25,502 nt of DNA from JBMNRY01 sp050944915 (GCA_050944915.1 JBMNRY010000020.1:1-25502); one strand, 5' to 3'; shown: positions 15,870-22,851, counted from the stretch's first letter. A program made the numbers and translations. Notes: a model not told the origin generated them from the letters alone.

Positions 15870-16520
15870 ATGGGAAGGGTTCAGATTTTGCAAACTATTT
15901 TTGATAGTGGTGTAATCGCCGTTATCCGTGGTTCCCAACCGCAGGAGATCCTCGATATCGCTACGGCGCTCAATCGGGGTGGTGTTGGCATTCTGGAAGT
16001 GACCGTCGATTCCCCTGGGGCTATCGGCATGATTGAACAAGTAGCCCAAAGGGCTGATGGCAGCCAAGGGGTCATCGGTGCCGGTACCGTCCTCGATCCC
16101 GAGACCGCCCGGGCCGCCCTGTTGGCCGGTGCCCAATTTATCTTCACCCCCACCCTAGATGTGCGGGTAATCGAAATGGCCAATCGTTACGATAAATTAG
16201 TTATCCCGGGGGTGATGACCCCGACGGAAATTCTAACGGCCTACCAAGCGGGAGCCCTAGCCGTTAAAGTCTTTCCCGCCGCCACATTAGGTCCCGATTT
16301 CTTTAAACAAGTTCGGGGACCCCTTCCCCACATACCATTGATCCCCACCGGTGGTGTCGATGAACATAATGTGGAAGCTTTCATTAAAGCCGGGGCCGCA
16401 GCAGTAGGTATCGGCGGTGCTTTAGTGAATAAAGCTGCTGTCGCCGCCGGAGACTACGAAAGTCTCACCGCAAGGGCCCAATTATTCGTCGATTTAGTCC
16501 AGAATGCCCGCAACAAGTAA
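15870..16520 (+). CDS. eda: KHG/KDPG aldolase
   Basis: A 216-residue class I aldolase that splits 2-keto-3-deoxy-6-phosphogluconate to pyruvate and glyceraldehyde 3-phosphate, and often 2-keto-4-hydroxyglutarate to pyruvate and glyoxylate. The family motifs are in order: GVIAVIRG (about residue 14), GILEVTVDSP with the catalytic Glu (about 43), IGAGTVL (about 69), FIFTPTLD, PGVMTPTEI, the Schiff-base Lys in AVKVFPAA (about 134), and IPTGGVDEHN. AAGGAG lies 6 nt before the ATG. No Entner-Doudoroff dehydratase or KDG kinase gene is in the window, so its pathway here (hexuronate or gluconate breakdown) cannot be told. Confidence 0.93.
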   Translation: MGRVQILQTIFDSGVIAVIRGSQPQEILDIATALNRGGVGILEVTVDSPGAIGMIEQVAQRADGSQGVIGAGTVLDPETARAALLAGAQFIFTPTLDVRVIEMANRYDKLVIPGVMTPTEILTAYQAGALAVKVFPAATLGPDFFKQVRGPLPHIPLIPTGGVDEHNVEAFIKAGAAAVGIGGALVNKAAVAAGDYESLTARAQLFVDLVQNARNK

Positions 16521-16734
16521 ACCGGTGGAAATTCACCGCCGAAGATTATTCTTCTTACCTTCTGGACACGATAAGACCGACACATGAATTCCCAGAACAA
16601 CAAAATCTATCTAGTTCTTAGCAACGCGGCCTAAGAGGACCTGGTAGCAGCGACGAACAATCGTCCCTTCGCGTTTTTCTCTTATTATTCGGATTTGGTT
16701 TTGGAGGGGATGTCTATCAGGAAGGAGTGCAATT

Positions 16735-17991
16735 ATGGATTCGCCAGCAAAGGATCCGCGGGAACTTTTTGCCCTCTTGCAGCTCGAAGAGACGGCGGAG
16801 GCAGAAAGCTATCAACAGATCTTAGTCGAATTGGAAAAAGAGGCCTTTAAACCTAATAATCTAAAATCTTTCCTAAGAATTCTCGGGGAGCAACCGGCTG
16901 CCCTGCGGGGCCATTTTTACAAGGAAATCTTGGTGCGCCGCCGCAATTCCATCGGCGCGTTGAAAACTCTAGAGAAACATCTCCGTTGGTGTCTGAATCG
17001 AGATCGAAAAGATGCCCATTCGTCCTTGGAGGCCATTGGGGAGTCCAAGGCACTACCAGGCCTATTTCGTTTAGTCTCCCTCACTAGGGATGCCACCGTG
17101 GCCCGGGAAATTATCGCCCGGATCCGAACCTACGATTATGAACATATCCGCAGCGCTATTTTATACGCCTTGCGGTCCGAAGATAAAAAACTACAATCCT
17201 TCGGTTTGCATATGGCCCGGCGGGTTACCGACCCGACCTTAATCGAGCCCTTATTAAAATTCTACCTGCAACAGACGGAGAATACCATCAAGGCCAATGC
17301 CCAAAGGGTTCTTTTAGAAGCATTAACTCCCGATGATCGGGAGATCGTCCTGGGGTGGCTTCGGGATAAAAACGGCGATGTTCGCCTCTTGGGGGTCCGG
17401 GCCGCCCAACGGCTAGCCGATCGGAAATTCATCCCCGATTTAGTCCGTCTAGTTCTCGTCGATGCTCGAACAAGGGTTTCTGCCGCATCGGTCCTGTTGA
17501 GTTTTGCCCAGTTGGGGATCATCACCTTTGTCCCCGATGGGGCACCGGAGATCACAGGTATCATCACCAAGGCCAAAAGACAGCCCTTGTTAGCGGTGCT
17601 AGAAGAACTTCTCCATAACGATAATCGGGTTTTGCGGGAAATTGGGCTACGTTTTTTGCGTTTGTTGCCCGAGGAGCGGACCTTAGAAAAGACCGTTGTT
17701 TATCTAGCCCAAAGGGAACGGACGGCGCCGGTGCGGAGCGCGGCCATCGAACTGTTGGCCACTTACCAGCGGGAGCAGGCCCTGGACATGATCGTCGAGA
17801 TCCTTTCCGATCCGGCGGCATCGGCCCGCAATTCGTCCTTGGCCCAAGCCACCGAGGAACTGTTGGCTAAACTGGTCGACGGGGAAACCTTGGCCCAAAT
17901 CGAGGCCAAGATCGAAAAACGCCGGGAAGAACGGGAGGAAGCCCTCAACCGTTTTGTCGGCGATTTCGAAGCCTGGCGGGAACAGCTTTAG
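16735..17991 (+). CDS. HEAT-repeat protein of unknown function
   Basis: A 418-residue, soluble, almost entirely helical protein with HEAT-like repeats, visible as units of about 30-35 residues such as SAILYALRSEDKKLQSFGLH, REIVLGWLRDKNGDVRLLGV and LEELLHNDNRVLREIGLRFL, with the D/N-x-x-VR turn typical of HEAT. There is no signal peptide or membrane segment. The C-terminus (about 380-418) is a charged helix, probably a coiled coil (IEAKIEKRREEREEALNRF). Such scaffolds bind proteins; the partner is unknown. GAAGGAG lies 7 nt before the ATG. The 214-nt gap upstream holds no recognisable promoter or RNA, only short weak hairpins around 16650-16672 before a T-run. A terminator follows the gene. 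Confidence 0.8.
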   Translation: MDSPAKDPRELFALLQLEETAEAESYQQILVELEKEAFKPNNLKSFLRILGEQPAALRGHFYKEILVRRRNSIGALKTLEKHLRWCLNRDRKDAHSSLEAIGESKALPGLFRLVSLTRDATVAREIIARIRTYDYEHIRSAILYALRSEDKKLQSFGLHMARRVTDPTLIEPLLKFYLQQTENTIKANAQRVLLEALTPDDREIVLGWLRDKNGDVRLLGVRAAQRLADRKFIPDLVRLVLVDARTRVSAASVLLSFAQLGIITFVPDGAPEITGIITKAKRQPLLAVLEELLHNDNRVLREIGLRFLRLLPEERTLEKTVVYLAQRERTAPVRSAAIELLATYQREQALDMIVEILSDPAASARNSSLAQATEELLAKLVDGETLAQIEAKIEKRREEREEALNRFVGDFEAWREQL

Positions 17992-18015
17992 GTTCCCAAA
18001 CTTCTTCAGACAGCG

Positions 18016-18038
18016 ATGCCGCTTCCAGCGGCATTTTT
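18016..18038 (+). terminator. Intrinsic terminator after the HEAT-repeat gene
   Basis: A 7-bp perfect stem (ATGCCGC at 18016-18022, GCGGCAT at 18028-18034) with a 5-nt loop is followed by Ts, 25 nt after the stop. The flank on the other strand is not T-rich, so it works mainly for the rightward gene. Confidence 0.75.
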
Positions 18039-18041
18039 CCG

Positions 18042-19097
18042 TTAGTGGGGATCTTCTTCCCGGTGGGGTCCGATGAGTCCGGCATACCAAACAGCTTTGA
18101 TGATGATGGCTAATATGGGTCCTAAAAAGACGCCTTTGAAGCCAAAAAAGACGATGCCGGCATAGAGGGCCACTAAAATGGCCAAGGGATGGATGCCCAC
18201 CGAATCGCTGAAGATCTTGGGCTGGAGGGTTTGGCGAGCGACAAAAATGACGGCATAAAGAATTAACAGTTGGATAGCCCGGGGGTTATTGCCGGTGAGG
18301 AAGCTGACGATACTCCAGGGAAACATGATGATCCCGGGGCCGATGGCTGGGATCATATCGAGGACACCGATGATGATGGCCAGCAACATGCGGTAGTTGG
18401 TGCCCATGAGGGATAAACCTATGGCCGCGACCAGGGTGCTCAACAGGAGGAGGAAAAACTGGGCCCTGATGAAGCCGATGAGATCGACGGCGATCCGGTC
18501 CTTCATCTCGTTGAGTCTTTTTTGCCAAGAAGGTGGCGCGATTTGAGTGATGGTCTTGGTCAGGACATCCTTATCCCGGGAAAAGAAATAGGTTGCCAAA
18601 ATAGTGATCAGGCCGACGAAAAGCATATTGGCGGAAAAACTAATCGCGTTAAGACTACGGTTGATGATATCTTTGGCTAATTCTTCCGAGGTCCGGAAGA
18701 AGTTGTTGATGCTTTCTTGGATGTTCTGACTAACTGGGGCGGGCAAAGAACGGTGTAGTTCTTGGAGACGTTCCAGGATATCCTGGCTTAACTCTACGAT
18801 CATCACCCGGTAAGCCGGCAATAGGCGACCCAGCTCGATTAATTCCCCAACGATGCGCCCGAAGACAAAAACGAAGAGATATCCTGTCAGCAAACCTAAG
18901 CCGGTGAGGACGATGAAAACTGCGATGGAGCGGGGGATACGGGTTCGATCCTGGAGAAAGGTAATGGGTGGTTCGATTAAACCGGCCAGGACGAAGGCCG
19001 CAAAAAAGGGAACGATGGTCGTCACAATGGACTGGGAATAGTAAAAAAGGGCTAAAAGGGGGAGTAGAAACAGCAGTTTTTTGTAATCGAAGGTCAA
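18042..19097 (-). CDS. ytvI: AI-2E/UPF0118 family permease, YtvI-like sporulation membrane protein
   Basis: A 351-residue polytopic membrane protein of the AI-2 exporter superfamily. Hydrophobic segments fall at about 8-43, 58-85, 150-172, 210-260, 265-295 and 300-340, with a long amphipathic helical region (about 90-150) between the second and third. The signature DMIPAIGPGIIMFPW (about 243-257) and the GVFLGPILAIIIKAV ending are typical. The closest recalled relative is YtvI, made during sporulation in Bacillus; what it transports is unknown. TTG start, with GGGGAGG 9 nt upstream; no better start is near. The C-terminus converges on the HEAT-repeat gene. Confidence 0.82.
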   Translation of the reverse strand: MTFDYKKLLFLLPLLALFYYSQSIVTTIVPFFAAFVLAGLIEPPITFLQDRTRIPRSIAVFIVLTGLGLLTGYLFVFVFGRIVGELIELGRLLPAYRVMIVELSQDILERLQELHRSLPAPVSQNIQESINNFFRTSEELAKDIINRSLNAISFSANMLFVGLITILATYFFSRDKDVLTKTITQIAPPSWQKRLNEMKDRIAVDLIGFIRAQFFLLLLSTLVAAIGLSLMGTNYRMLLAIIIGVLDMIPAIGPGIIMFPWSIVSFLTGNNPRAIQLLILYAVIFVARQTLQPKIFSDSVGIHPLAILVALYAGIVFFGFKGVFLGPILAIIIKAVWYAGLIGPHREEDPH

Positions 19098-19146
19098 GGA
19101 GCGAAACCTCCCCTAAGCTCACCTTAACGATGATTTTATCGGTTTC

Positions 19147-19175
19147 AGTTTATCATGACCGACTGCTTTGGTCAA
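19147..19175 (-). promoter_or_regulatory. Probable sigma-A promoter of the YtvI-like gene
   Basis: On the minus strand TTGACC (19175-19170) and TAAACT (19152-19147) are separated by 17 nt. The element sits over the last codons and stop of the DUF523 gene, so the YtvI-like gene can be expressed apart from it. Nothing specific to a sporulation sigma factor is visible. Confidence 0.45.
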
Positions 19176-19638
19176 TTAGCTGAAATAAGTCATCTTCGGA
19201 ATAGATTTGCCAGCCGGCTTTGTGGAGTAGAGCCGCCGTTACACCCATCCCTGGGGTTAGTTGACCCTGGAAGGTGCCATTGTAGATCAAACTTGGGCCG
19301 CAAGAGGGGCTTTTAGCTTTCAGGATAGCTTTGTGGGCGCCGAAAAGCTCTCCTAATTTTAGGGTTTCTTGGGCCCCTTTGATAAATTGGGCCGTCACAT
19401 CGGTACCCGCGGCGGTCATGACCCGGGCCCGGCCAGCCCAAAGATCCATCCCTGTTCCACCAACGATTTCCGCCGGCGGTCGGGGTGTGGTCAGCCCCCC
19501 CAATTGTTCGGGGCAGACGGGTAGGGCCACCCCTTGGCCGATGAGCTCTATGATATGCTTATGGGGGTGCCCCTGGCCATCGAAGCGGGAACAGACACCG
19601 GCTAGACAGGCACTAACAAGATAACGTTCCTTCGCCAC
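19153..19638 (-). CDS. DUF523 family protein (YbbK-like)
   Basis: A 161-residue cytoplasmic protein of the DUF523 family. All the family hallmarks are present: LVSACLAGVCSRFDG near the start, LPVCPEQLGGLTTPRPPAE in the middle, and ILKAKSPSCGPSLIYNG with its conserved cysteine. The invariant cysteines in SACLAG, VCPE and SCG could bind a metal or do redox chemistry, but no function is established. GTG start, with GGAGG 7 nt upstream. It lies 39 nt downstream of the zinc-ribbon gene, with a terminator hairpin in between. Confidence 0.9.
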   Translation of the reverse strand: MAKERYLVSACLAGVCSRFDGQGHPHKHIIELIGQGVALPVCPEQLGGLTTPRPPAEIVGGTGMDLWAGRARVMTAAGTDVTAQFIKGAQETLKLGELFGAHKAILKAKSPSCGPSLIYNGTFQGQLTPGMGVTAALLHKAGWQIYSEDDLFQLIDQSSRS

Positions 19639-19659
19639 ACCTTTTCCTCCTTTATGAAG

Positions 19660-19679
19660 AAAAAGCCCCCATGGGGCTT
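19660..19679 (-). terminator. Intrinsic terminator overlapping the zinc-ribbon gene stop codon
   Basis: On the minus strand AAGCCCC and GGGGCTT pair around a short loop and run into five Ts. The first bases of the stem belong to the TAA stop of the zinc-ribbon gene (19678-19680). The DUF523 ribosome binding site begins less than 15 nt beyond it. Confidence 0.65.
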
Positions 19680-19893
19680 AGGATGCTTTCGTATCGGAAT
19701 CGGTCGAAGGTTCCTTCGGCCGGTTATCGGTGGCGTAAAAACCGGGACCTTTGAGAATGAAATTGACGTTGGCGCTGATCAATCTTTCGACTTGTCCACC
19801 ACAATGGGGACAGGTTTTCAAAGGGTCTTCGGTGATCCTTTGTTCCAGTTCGAAGCGACCGCACTTGTCGCATCTGTATTCGTATGTTGGCAA
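19678..19893 (-). CDS. FmdB-type zinc ribbon protein
   Basis: A 71-residue protein of the FmdB/CxxC_CxxC_SSSS family. It begins MPTYEYRCDKCG and continues to KTCPHCGG, giving two CxxC knuckles (about residues 8-11 and 28-31) for one zinc ion. VERLISANVNFILKGPGFYAT is the usual family ending, followed by an acidic, Ser/Thr-rich tail. Members are often called regulators, but no role is established. The start is set at TTG 19893 because it gives the family's invariant MPTYEYRC N-terminus; GTG 19902 would add three residues and has a ribosome binding site (AAAGGG) only 1 nt away, against 10 nt for the TTG. Confidence 0.85.
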   Translation of the reverse strand: MPTYEYRCDKCGRFELEQRITEDPLKTCPHCGGQVERLISANVNFILKGPGFYATDNRPKEPSTDSDTKAS

Positions 19894-19929
19894 CGCTGTC
19901 ACACCCTTTCAGAAAGATTCCTGGACAAA

Positions 19930-19958
19930 ATAATACACCGAATGCCCGGAGGGCGCAA
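19930..19958 (-). promoter_or_regulatory. Probable promoter of the zinc-ribbon gene
   Basis: On the minus strand TTGCGC (19958-19953) and TATTAT (19935-19930) are 17 nt apart, 37 nt before the proposed start at 19893. The inverted repeat 19933-19970 spans this promoter. Confidence 0.4.
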
Positions 19959-19970
19959 GGGTCGGTGTAT
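19933..19970. repeat. 9-bp inverted repeat over the zinc-ribbon promoter
   Basis: ATACACCGA (19933-19941) and TCGGTGTAT (19962-19970) are perfect inverted copies separated by 20 nt that contain a smaller hairpin (GCCC/GGGC). They bracket the -35 and -10 of the leftward promoter, as an operator bound by a looped or dimeric repressor would. They could also form an RNA hairpin, but there is no T-tract suited to termination. Confidence 0.45.
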
Positions 19971-19983
19971 AATATATATCAGA

Positions 19984-20002
19984 CGAGCAAATAATTTGCT
20001 CG
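19984..20002. repeat. 19-bp perfect palindrome in the divergent intergenic region
   Basis: CGAGCAAAT and ATTTGCTCG are perfect arms around a single A. The size fits a dimeric repressor site. It lies between the zinc-ribbon gene and the flavin reductase gene, upstream of both. The 291 nt between 19903 and 20193 also hold a 10-bp palindrome (TGTGCGCACA at 20036-20045) and a run of seven Gs near 20011; no coding sequence was seen there. Confidence 0.5.
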
Positions 20003-20134
20003 CCTGAAGTGGGGGGGATAATCGAATTAGTAACTTGTGCGCACATTCACAGCGCTTGTTAATCAGATTCTACCACAGCCCGTAGGTAAAATCAAGGGCT
20101 TTTATTGAAATTTTTCCACCAATACTTGTCCAGG

Positions 20135-20160
20135 GCAGGAATACCGGTTTTATCCGGGAA
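20135..20160 (+). promoter_or_regulatory. GCAGGA-hairpin-GAA element upstream of the flavin reductase gene
   Basis: GCAGGAAT (20135-20142) is followed by the small hairpin CCGG-TTTTAT-CCGG (20144-20157) and GAA, 59 nt before the start at 20194. Similar elements lie at 22861 and 24810. Confidence 0.35.
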
Positions 20161-20193
20161 ATTTGTCCTATAAAGTCAAGGAGGAGATGGCTT

Positions 20194-20757
20194 ATGGCCA
20201 AGGTGCTGCAAAAACCGACGACGGGATTATTCCCTGTCCCCGTGGTCATGGTCAGTTGTTGTGATGAAAAGGGGGAATCTCCCAATATCATCACCATTGC
20301 ATGGGTAGGGACCCTGTGTTCCGATCCGCCCTTAGTAGGTATCTCCGTGCGACCTCAACGTCATTCCCACGGCTTAATTGCTCGCTCAGGGGAATTTGTG
20401 ATCAATATACCTAGCGAAGGGCAGGTTTGGGCCCTGGATTACTGTGGTTTGCGCTCGGGACGGGAAGAAGACAAATTTACCGGTGCTGGTTTAACGCCGG
20501 AGAAGGGCAGCATCGTCAAAGCGCCCTTAATTAAAGAATGTCCCGTGGCCTTGGAATGTCAGGTGCGCCAAACCATAAACTTAGGGACCCATGATCTATT
20601 TATCGGGGAAGTGGTGGCTATCCAAGTGGAGGAAGAGATCCTTGATGTCAAGGGGAAGATCGATTTCGAAAGGGCGAAACCTGTAGCCTATAACGGCAAA
20701 GAATACTGGAATTTCCAAGGACCCGTCGGGGCCCGAGGTATCGCTTTAGGTAGATAA
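20194..20757 (+). CDS. Flavin reductase / flavoredoxin family FMN-binding split-barrel protein
   Basis: A 187-residue protein of the flavin reductase-like FMN-binding family. VPVVMVSCCDEKGESPNIITIAW (about residues 15-38) is the usual first strand pair, with the loop SPNIITIAWVG and DPPLVGISVRPQRHSHGLI forming the FMN phosphate pocket; GEFVINIPS (about 66) and LGTHDLFIGEVV (about 131) complete the barrel. Members bind FMN and pass electrons between a reduced donor and a partner, or hydrolyse no bond at all in flavoredoxins; the partner is unknown. GGAGGAG is just upstream of the ATG. It is the first gene of a rightward run with queT, which starts 1 nt after its stop. Confidence 0.88.
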   Translation: MAKVLQKPTTGLFPVPVVMVSCCDEKGESPNIITIAWVGTLCSDPPLVGISVRPQRHSHGLIARSGEFVINIPSEGQVWALDYCGLRSGREEDKFTGAGLTPEKGSIVKAPLIKECPVALECQVRQTINLGTHDLFIGEVVAIQVEEEILDVKGKIDFERAKPVAYNGKEYWNFQGPVGARGIALGR

Positions 20758-20758
20758 A

Positions 20759-21202
20759 ATGCTAGCCAGGGGAGCACTCATCGCCGCTTTATATATCGTC
20801 CTGGTCTGGGCCTTCGCACCCATTAGCTTTGGAGCTATTCAATTACGGATCGCCGAAGGGTTAACCCTTTTGCCCATTCTCTTTCCCGAGGCCGTGCCGG
20901 CCCTTTTTGTGGGGGTGCTTTTGAGCAATATCATCGGTGGGCTAGGCCCTTGGGACGTGGTCGGCGGCAGTCTAGTCACCTTGTTAGCCGCCTATGTGAC
21001 CAGGCGCTTTCGCCATTCCTGGATCGCCTACGCTTCCCCGATTTTGTTTAATGCCTTGTTGATCAGCATCTACCTCCACTACATATATAATCTGCCCTAC
21101 TGGTTGACGGCGGTGTCCATCGGTGTTAGCCAAAGCATTGCCGTCCTAGGTTTAGGCATACCCCTCCTGCGGGTCCTCAAAAGTCGCCTGGGGGATAAAT
21201 AA
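20759..21202 (+). CDS. queT: QueT-family ECF transporter substrate-binding membrane protein
   Basis: A 147-residue membrane protein with five or six hydrophobic segments. It matches the QueT family of energy-coupling-factor S components, which take up a queuosine precursor such as preQ1: ALYIVLVWAFAPISFGAIQLR at the start, then RIAEGLTLLPILFPEAVPAL, then GVLLSNIIGGLGPWDVVGGS are its clearest signatures. It needs the shared EcfA/EcfT energising module, which is not in the window. The ATG follows the flavin reductase stop by 1 nt and has only a weak ribosome binding site (TTAGGTAG), so it is probably translationally coupled. I looked for a preQ1 riboswitch ahead of the operon and saw none. Confidence 0.88.
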   Translation: MLARGALIAALYIVLVWAFAPISFGAIQLRIAEGLTLLPILFPEAVPALFVGVLLSNIIGGLGPWDVVGGSLVTLLAAYVTRRFRHSWIAYASPILFNALLISIYLHYIYNLPYWLTAVSIGVSQSIAVLGLGIPLLRVLKSRLGDK

Positions 21203-21249
21203 AGGTGGGTCAGCACAAATTATAGGGGACTTCTTTCTAAGGAGCTCCC

Positions 21250-21615
21250 ATGATGGACTTATTGAACCAAATCGAACTAGGTGTTGGCCAATTAATTCGC
21301 CTGTTAGCCGTATTCTTAGAAAGCATGGGCGCCTTCGTCATCGTCTCTGTGGCCCTGGCCATTTTCCGGCATTTCCTCCTCAAACAGCAGGAATCGAACA
21401 CGGAAATCCGCATCCAATTGGCCCGCGGCCTAGCTTTAGGCCTGGAATTTAAGCTTGGCGCCGAAATCCTGCGGACGGTAACGGTGCGGACCCTTGATGA
21501 AATCGTCATCGTCGCCGTCATCATCATCCTGCGGGCCCTTCTCACACTGTTGATCCATTGGGAAATCGATCATGAAGAAAGAGCAAAACGGGAAAAAATG
21601 GAGGAAACTCATTGA
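21250..21615 (+). CDS. DUF1622 family membrane protein
   Basis: A 121-residue integral membrane protein of the DUF1622 family. It has three hydrophobic segments: about residues 14-38 (LIRLLAVFLESMGAFVIVSV), a weaker one at about 57-68 (LARGLALGLEFKLGAEIL), and about 80-103 (LDEIVIVAVIIILRALLTLL), with a charged C-terminus. The LARGLALGLEFKLGAEILRT and RTLDEIVIVAVIIILRA stretches are the conserved family core. The function is unknown. AAGGAG precedes the ATG by 5 nt. It lies 47 nt after queT and overlaps the rnhA start, so it belongs to the same rightward run. Confidence 0.88.
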   Translation: MMDLLNQIELGVGQLIRLLAVFLESMGAFVIVSVALAIFRHFLLKQQESNTEIRIQLARGLALGLEFKLGAEILRTVTVRTLDEIVIVAVIIILRALLTLLIHWEIDHEERAKREKMEETH

Positions 21616-22079
21616 AAGAAGTGGAGATTTATACCGACGGGGCTTGTTCCGGCAATCCCGGTCCCGGGGGTTGGGGCGCGGTCCTGATCTACGGTGAGCA
21701 TCAAAGGGAAATCTCGGGCGGGGAAAGTTGGACAACCAATCAGCGGATGGAACTGCTGGCGGCCATCAAAGCCCTGGAGCTCCTCAATCAACCCTGCCGG
21801 GTGAAATTGCATAGCGATTCCGCCTATTTGATCAACGCCTTTCAGCAAGATTGGATCGGCCGCTGGCAAGCCAACGGTTGGCTGACGGCCAAGGATAAAA
21901 AACCGGTGGAAAACCGGGATCTTTGGGAAGCCCTCCTAGAGCAAGCCCGACGCCATCGGATCCAGTGGATCAAAGTCAAAGGCCATAGTGACGATGAGTT
22001 GAATAACCGCTGTGACCAATTGGCCCGGGCGGCCGCGGAAGAAATCAAAGGGGCCCAAGGCTCCCCAAAGGAAGACTAA
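21612..22079 (+). CDS. rnhA: Ribonuclease HI
   Basis: A 155-residue RNase HI, which cuts the RNA strand of RNA-DNA hybrids in R-loops and Okazaki fragments. The catalytic residues are all seen: Asp in YTDGACSGNPG (residue 9), Glu in QRMELLAA (47), Asp in HSDSAYL (69), and the C-terminal Asp in RCDQLARAAA (about 135), with His in KVKGHSDD. The basic handle segment (IGRWQANGWLTAKDKKPVEN) is present, as in the E. coli enzyme. TTG start overlapping the DUF1622 stop (TTGA), with GGAGG 7 nt upstream. A bidirectional terminator follows immediately. Confidence 0.96.
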   Translation: MKEVEIYTDGACSGNPGPGGWGAVLIYGEHQREISGGESWTTNQRMELLAAIKALELLNQPCRVKLHSDSAYLINAFQQDWIGRWQANGWLTAKDKKPVENRDLWEALLEQARRHRIQWIKVKGHSDDELNNRCDQLARAAAEEIKGAQGSPKED

Positions 22080-22108
22080 AAAAGCCCTCCCTTAAGGGGA
22101 AGGCTTTT
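22080..22108. terminator. Bidirectional intrinsic terminator between rnhA and folT
   Basis: AAAAGCC and GGCTTTT form the outer stem, with a T-CCC/GGG-A inner stem after one mismatch, and A/T flanks on both sides. It begins directly after the rnhA stop, and the stop of the leftward folT (22092-22094) is inside it. Confidence 0.82.
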
Positions 22109-22646
22109 CTTTCATTTTCGGCCCCGTTAGGCCAAAACCGAAATAGATGGTTAAAGCTCGATAGAGGCCGTTGACCAGGAAGGTATACGAGGGGATGAGG
22201 ATCAACTGGGTCAATATCCGCACCGGTATATTAACCACGACGGGCACCCCAAAGGTGTGGTAGAGGATCCAAGGCATAATGATGATGCTCAAGATGATTT
22301 GGGTAGTAGCGATGGCCCGGAAAAAATCCTTACTCTGGAGATTTCCCTTCTGGCCTAGGATCAATCCAGGGATGACACCGGTTAAGGCTGCTACCGCCGT
22401 TATCTGGGGTAGGAAGGGCCCGCCCATGGGATTGATGACAAATCCCAACAAATCGGCGGCCAAACCGGCTAAGCCCCCCCACAGGGGTCCAAAGAAAGCG
22501 CCTGCGAGGATGATGGGCACCGGGCCGAAGCCTAAACGCAAAGCTCCCACACTACCGATGGGGATCATAAAACTAAAGAGCCGGGTGGCCACGATGTTCA
22601 ACGCGATCAAAAAGGCATTGGCCACCATTTTCTGTGTGGAGGACAA
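22092..22646 (-). CDS. folT: Folate ECF transporter S component, FolT family
   Basis: A 184-residue membrane protein of the FolT family, the substrate-capturing subunit of an ECF folate transporter. RLGFGPVPIILAGAFFGPLWGG, followed by LAADLLGFVINPMGGPFLPQI and AALTGVIPGLILG, is the family core; about six hydrophobic segments are visible. It works with a shared EcfA-EcfA'-EcfT module, not present here. The assignment is strengthened by the THF riboswitch upstream. The start is placed at TTG 22646, 8 nt after GGGG(TGA); GTG 22655 and ATG 22628 are in frame but have poorer spacing, and TTG 22706 has no ribosome binding site. Confidence 0.87.
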   Translation of the reverse strand: MSSTQKMVANAFLIALNIVATRLFSFMIPIGSVGALRLGFGPVPIILAGAFFGPLWGGLAGLAADLLGFVINPMGGPFLPQITAVAALTGVIPGLILGQKGNLQSKDFFRAIATTQIILSIIIMPWILYHTFGVPVVVNIPVRILTQLILIPSYTFLVNGLYRALTIYFGFGLTGPKMKEKPSP

Positions 22647-22654
22647 AAAAATCA

Positions 22655-22695
22655 CCCCGCCTTTCTCGGCAGAATGCCCCACATGGAAAGGGAGG
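22655..22695 (-). promoter_or_regulatory. folT expression platform: hairpin that traps the ribosome binding site
   Basis: On the minus strand CCTCCCTTTC (22695-22686) pairs with GAAAGGCGGGG (22665-22655) in ten base pairs with one bulged C. The second arm holds the GGGG used as the folT ribosome binding site and is followed by TGA and seven Ts. The hairpin could therefore hide the ribosome binding site, act as a terminator, or both. Confidence 0.6.
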
Positions 22696-22713
22696 TTAAT
22701 CCACAAATCCTGT

Positions 22714-22810
22714 GGCAGCGGATGCGGTAGCAGATCGCAGGTTAGAAAACCTTTCGTTTAGAGGCAACTTCCCATCCTCTAACACTTAACGCCTGATACC
22801 TACTCTGCCT
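22714..22810 (-). ncRNA. Tetrahydrofolate (THF) riboswitch
   Basis: The leader carries the conserved pieces of the THF (folT) riboswitch in order: GGCAGAGTAG at the 5' end (P1), GGCGTTAAGTG, GATGGG and GTTGCC in the middle, ACGAA, then TACCGCATCCGCTGCC at the 3' end, where CTGCC closes P1 with GGCAG. GCGTTAAGTG and GCATCCGCT are the most strongly conserved segments of the known class. It lies between a promoter and folT. In known cases, bound THF lowers expression of the folate importer. Confidence 0.88.
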
Positions 22811-22822
22811 GCTTTTGGCTTA

Positions 22823-22851
22823 ATTATAATCTAACCTCCCGGGCTAAGCAA
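22823..22851 (-). promoter_or_regulatory. Sigma-A promoter of the riboswitch-folT transcript
   Basis: On the minus strand TTGCTT (22851-22846) and a perfect TATAAT (22828-22823) are 17 nt apart. Transcription would start about 22816, just before the riboswitch. Confidence 0.75.

Noticed and set aside
16521..16734. A small RNA or terminator in the gap between eda and the HEAT-repeat gene
   Set aside because: Only 4-5 bp hairpins (for example GACGA/TCGTC near 16652-16665, before a T-run at 16674) are present; too weak to call.
20003..20193. A preQ1 riboswitch or FMN riboswitch ahead of the flavin reductase-queT run
   Set aside because: The conserved pieces of neither class were found; only palindromes and the GCAGGA element are present.
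21237..21545. An antisense reading frame of 102 codons opposite DUF1622
   Set aside because: It is low in complexity (Arg/Met/Thr-rich), lacks a ribosome binding site and lies wholly opposite a recognised gene. The same holds for the long frames opposite the RND gene (5995-6501, 6664-7077).
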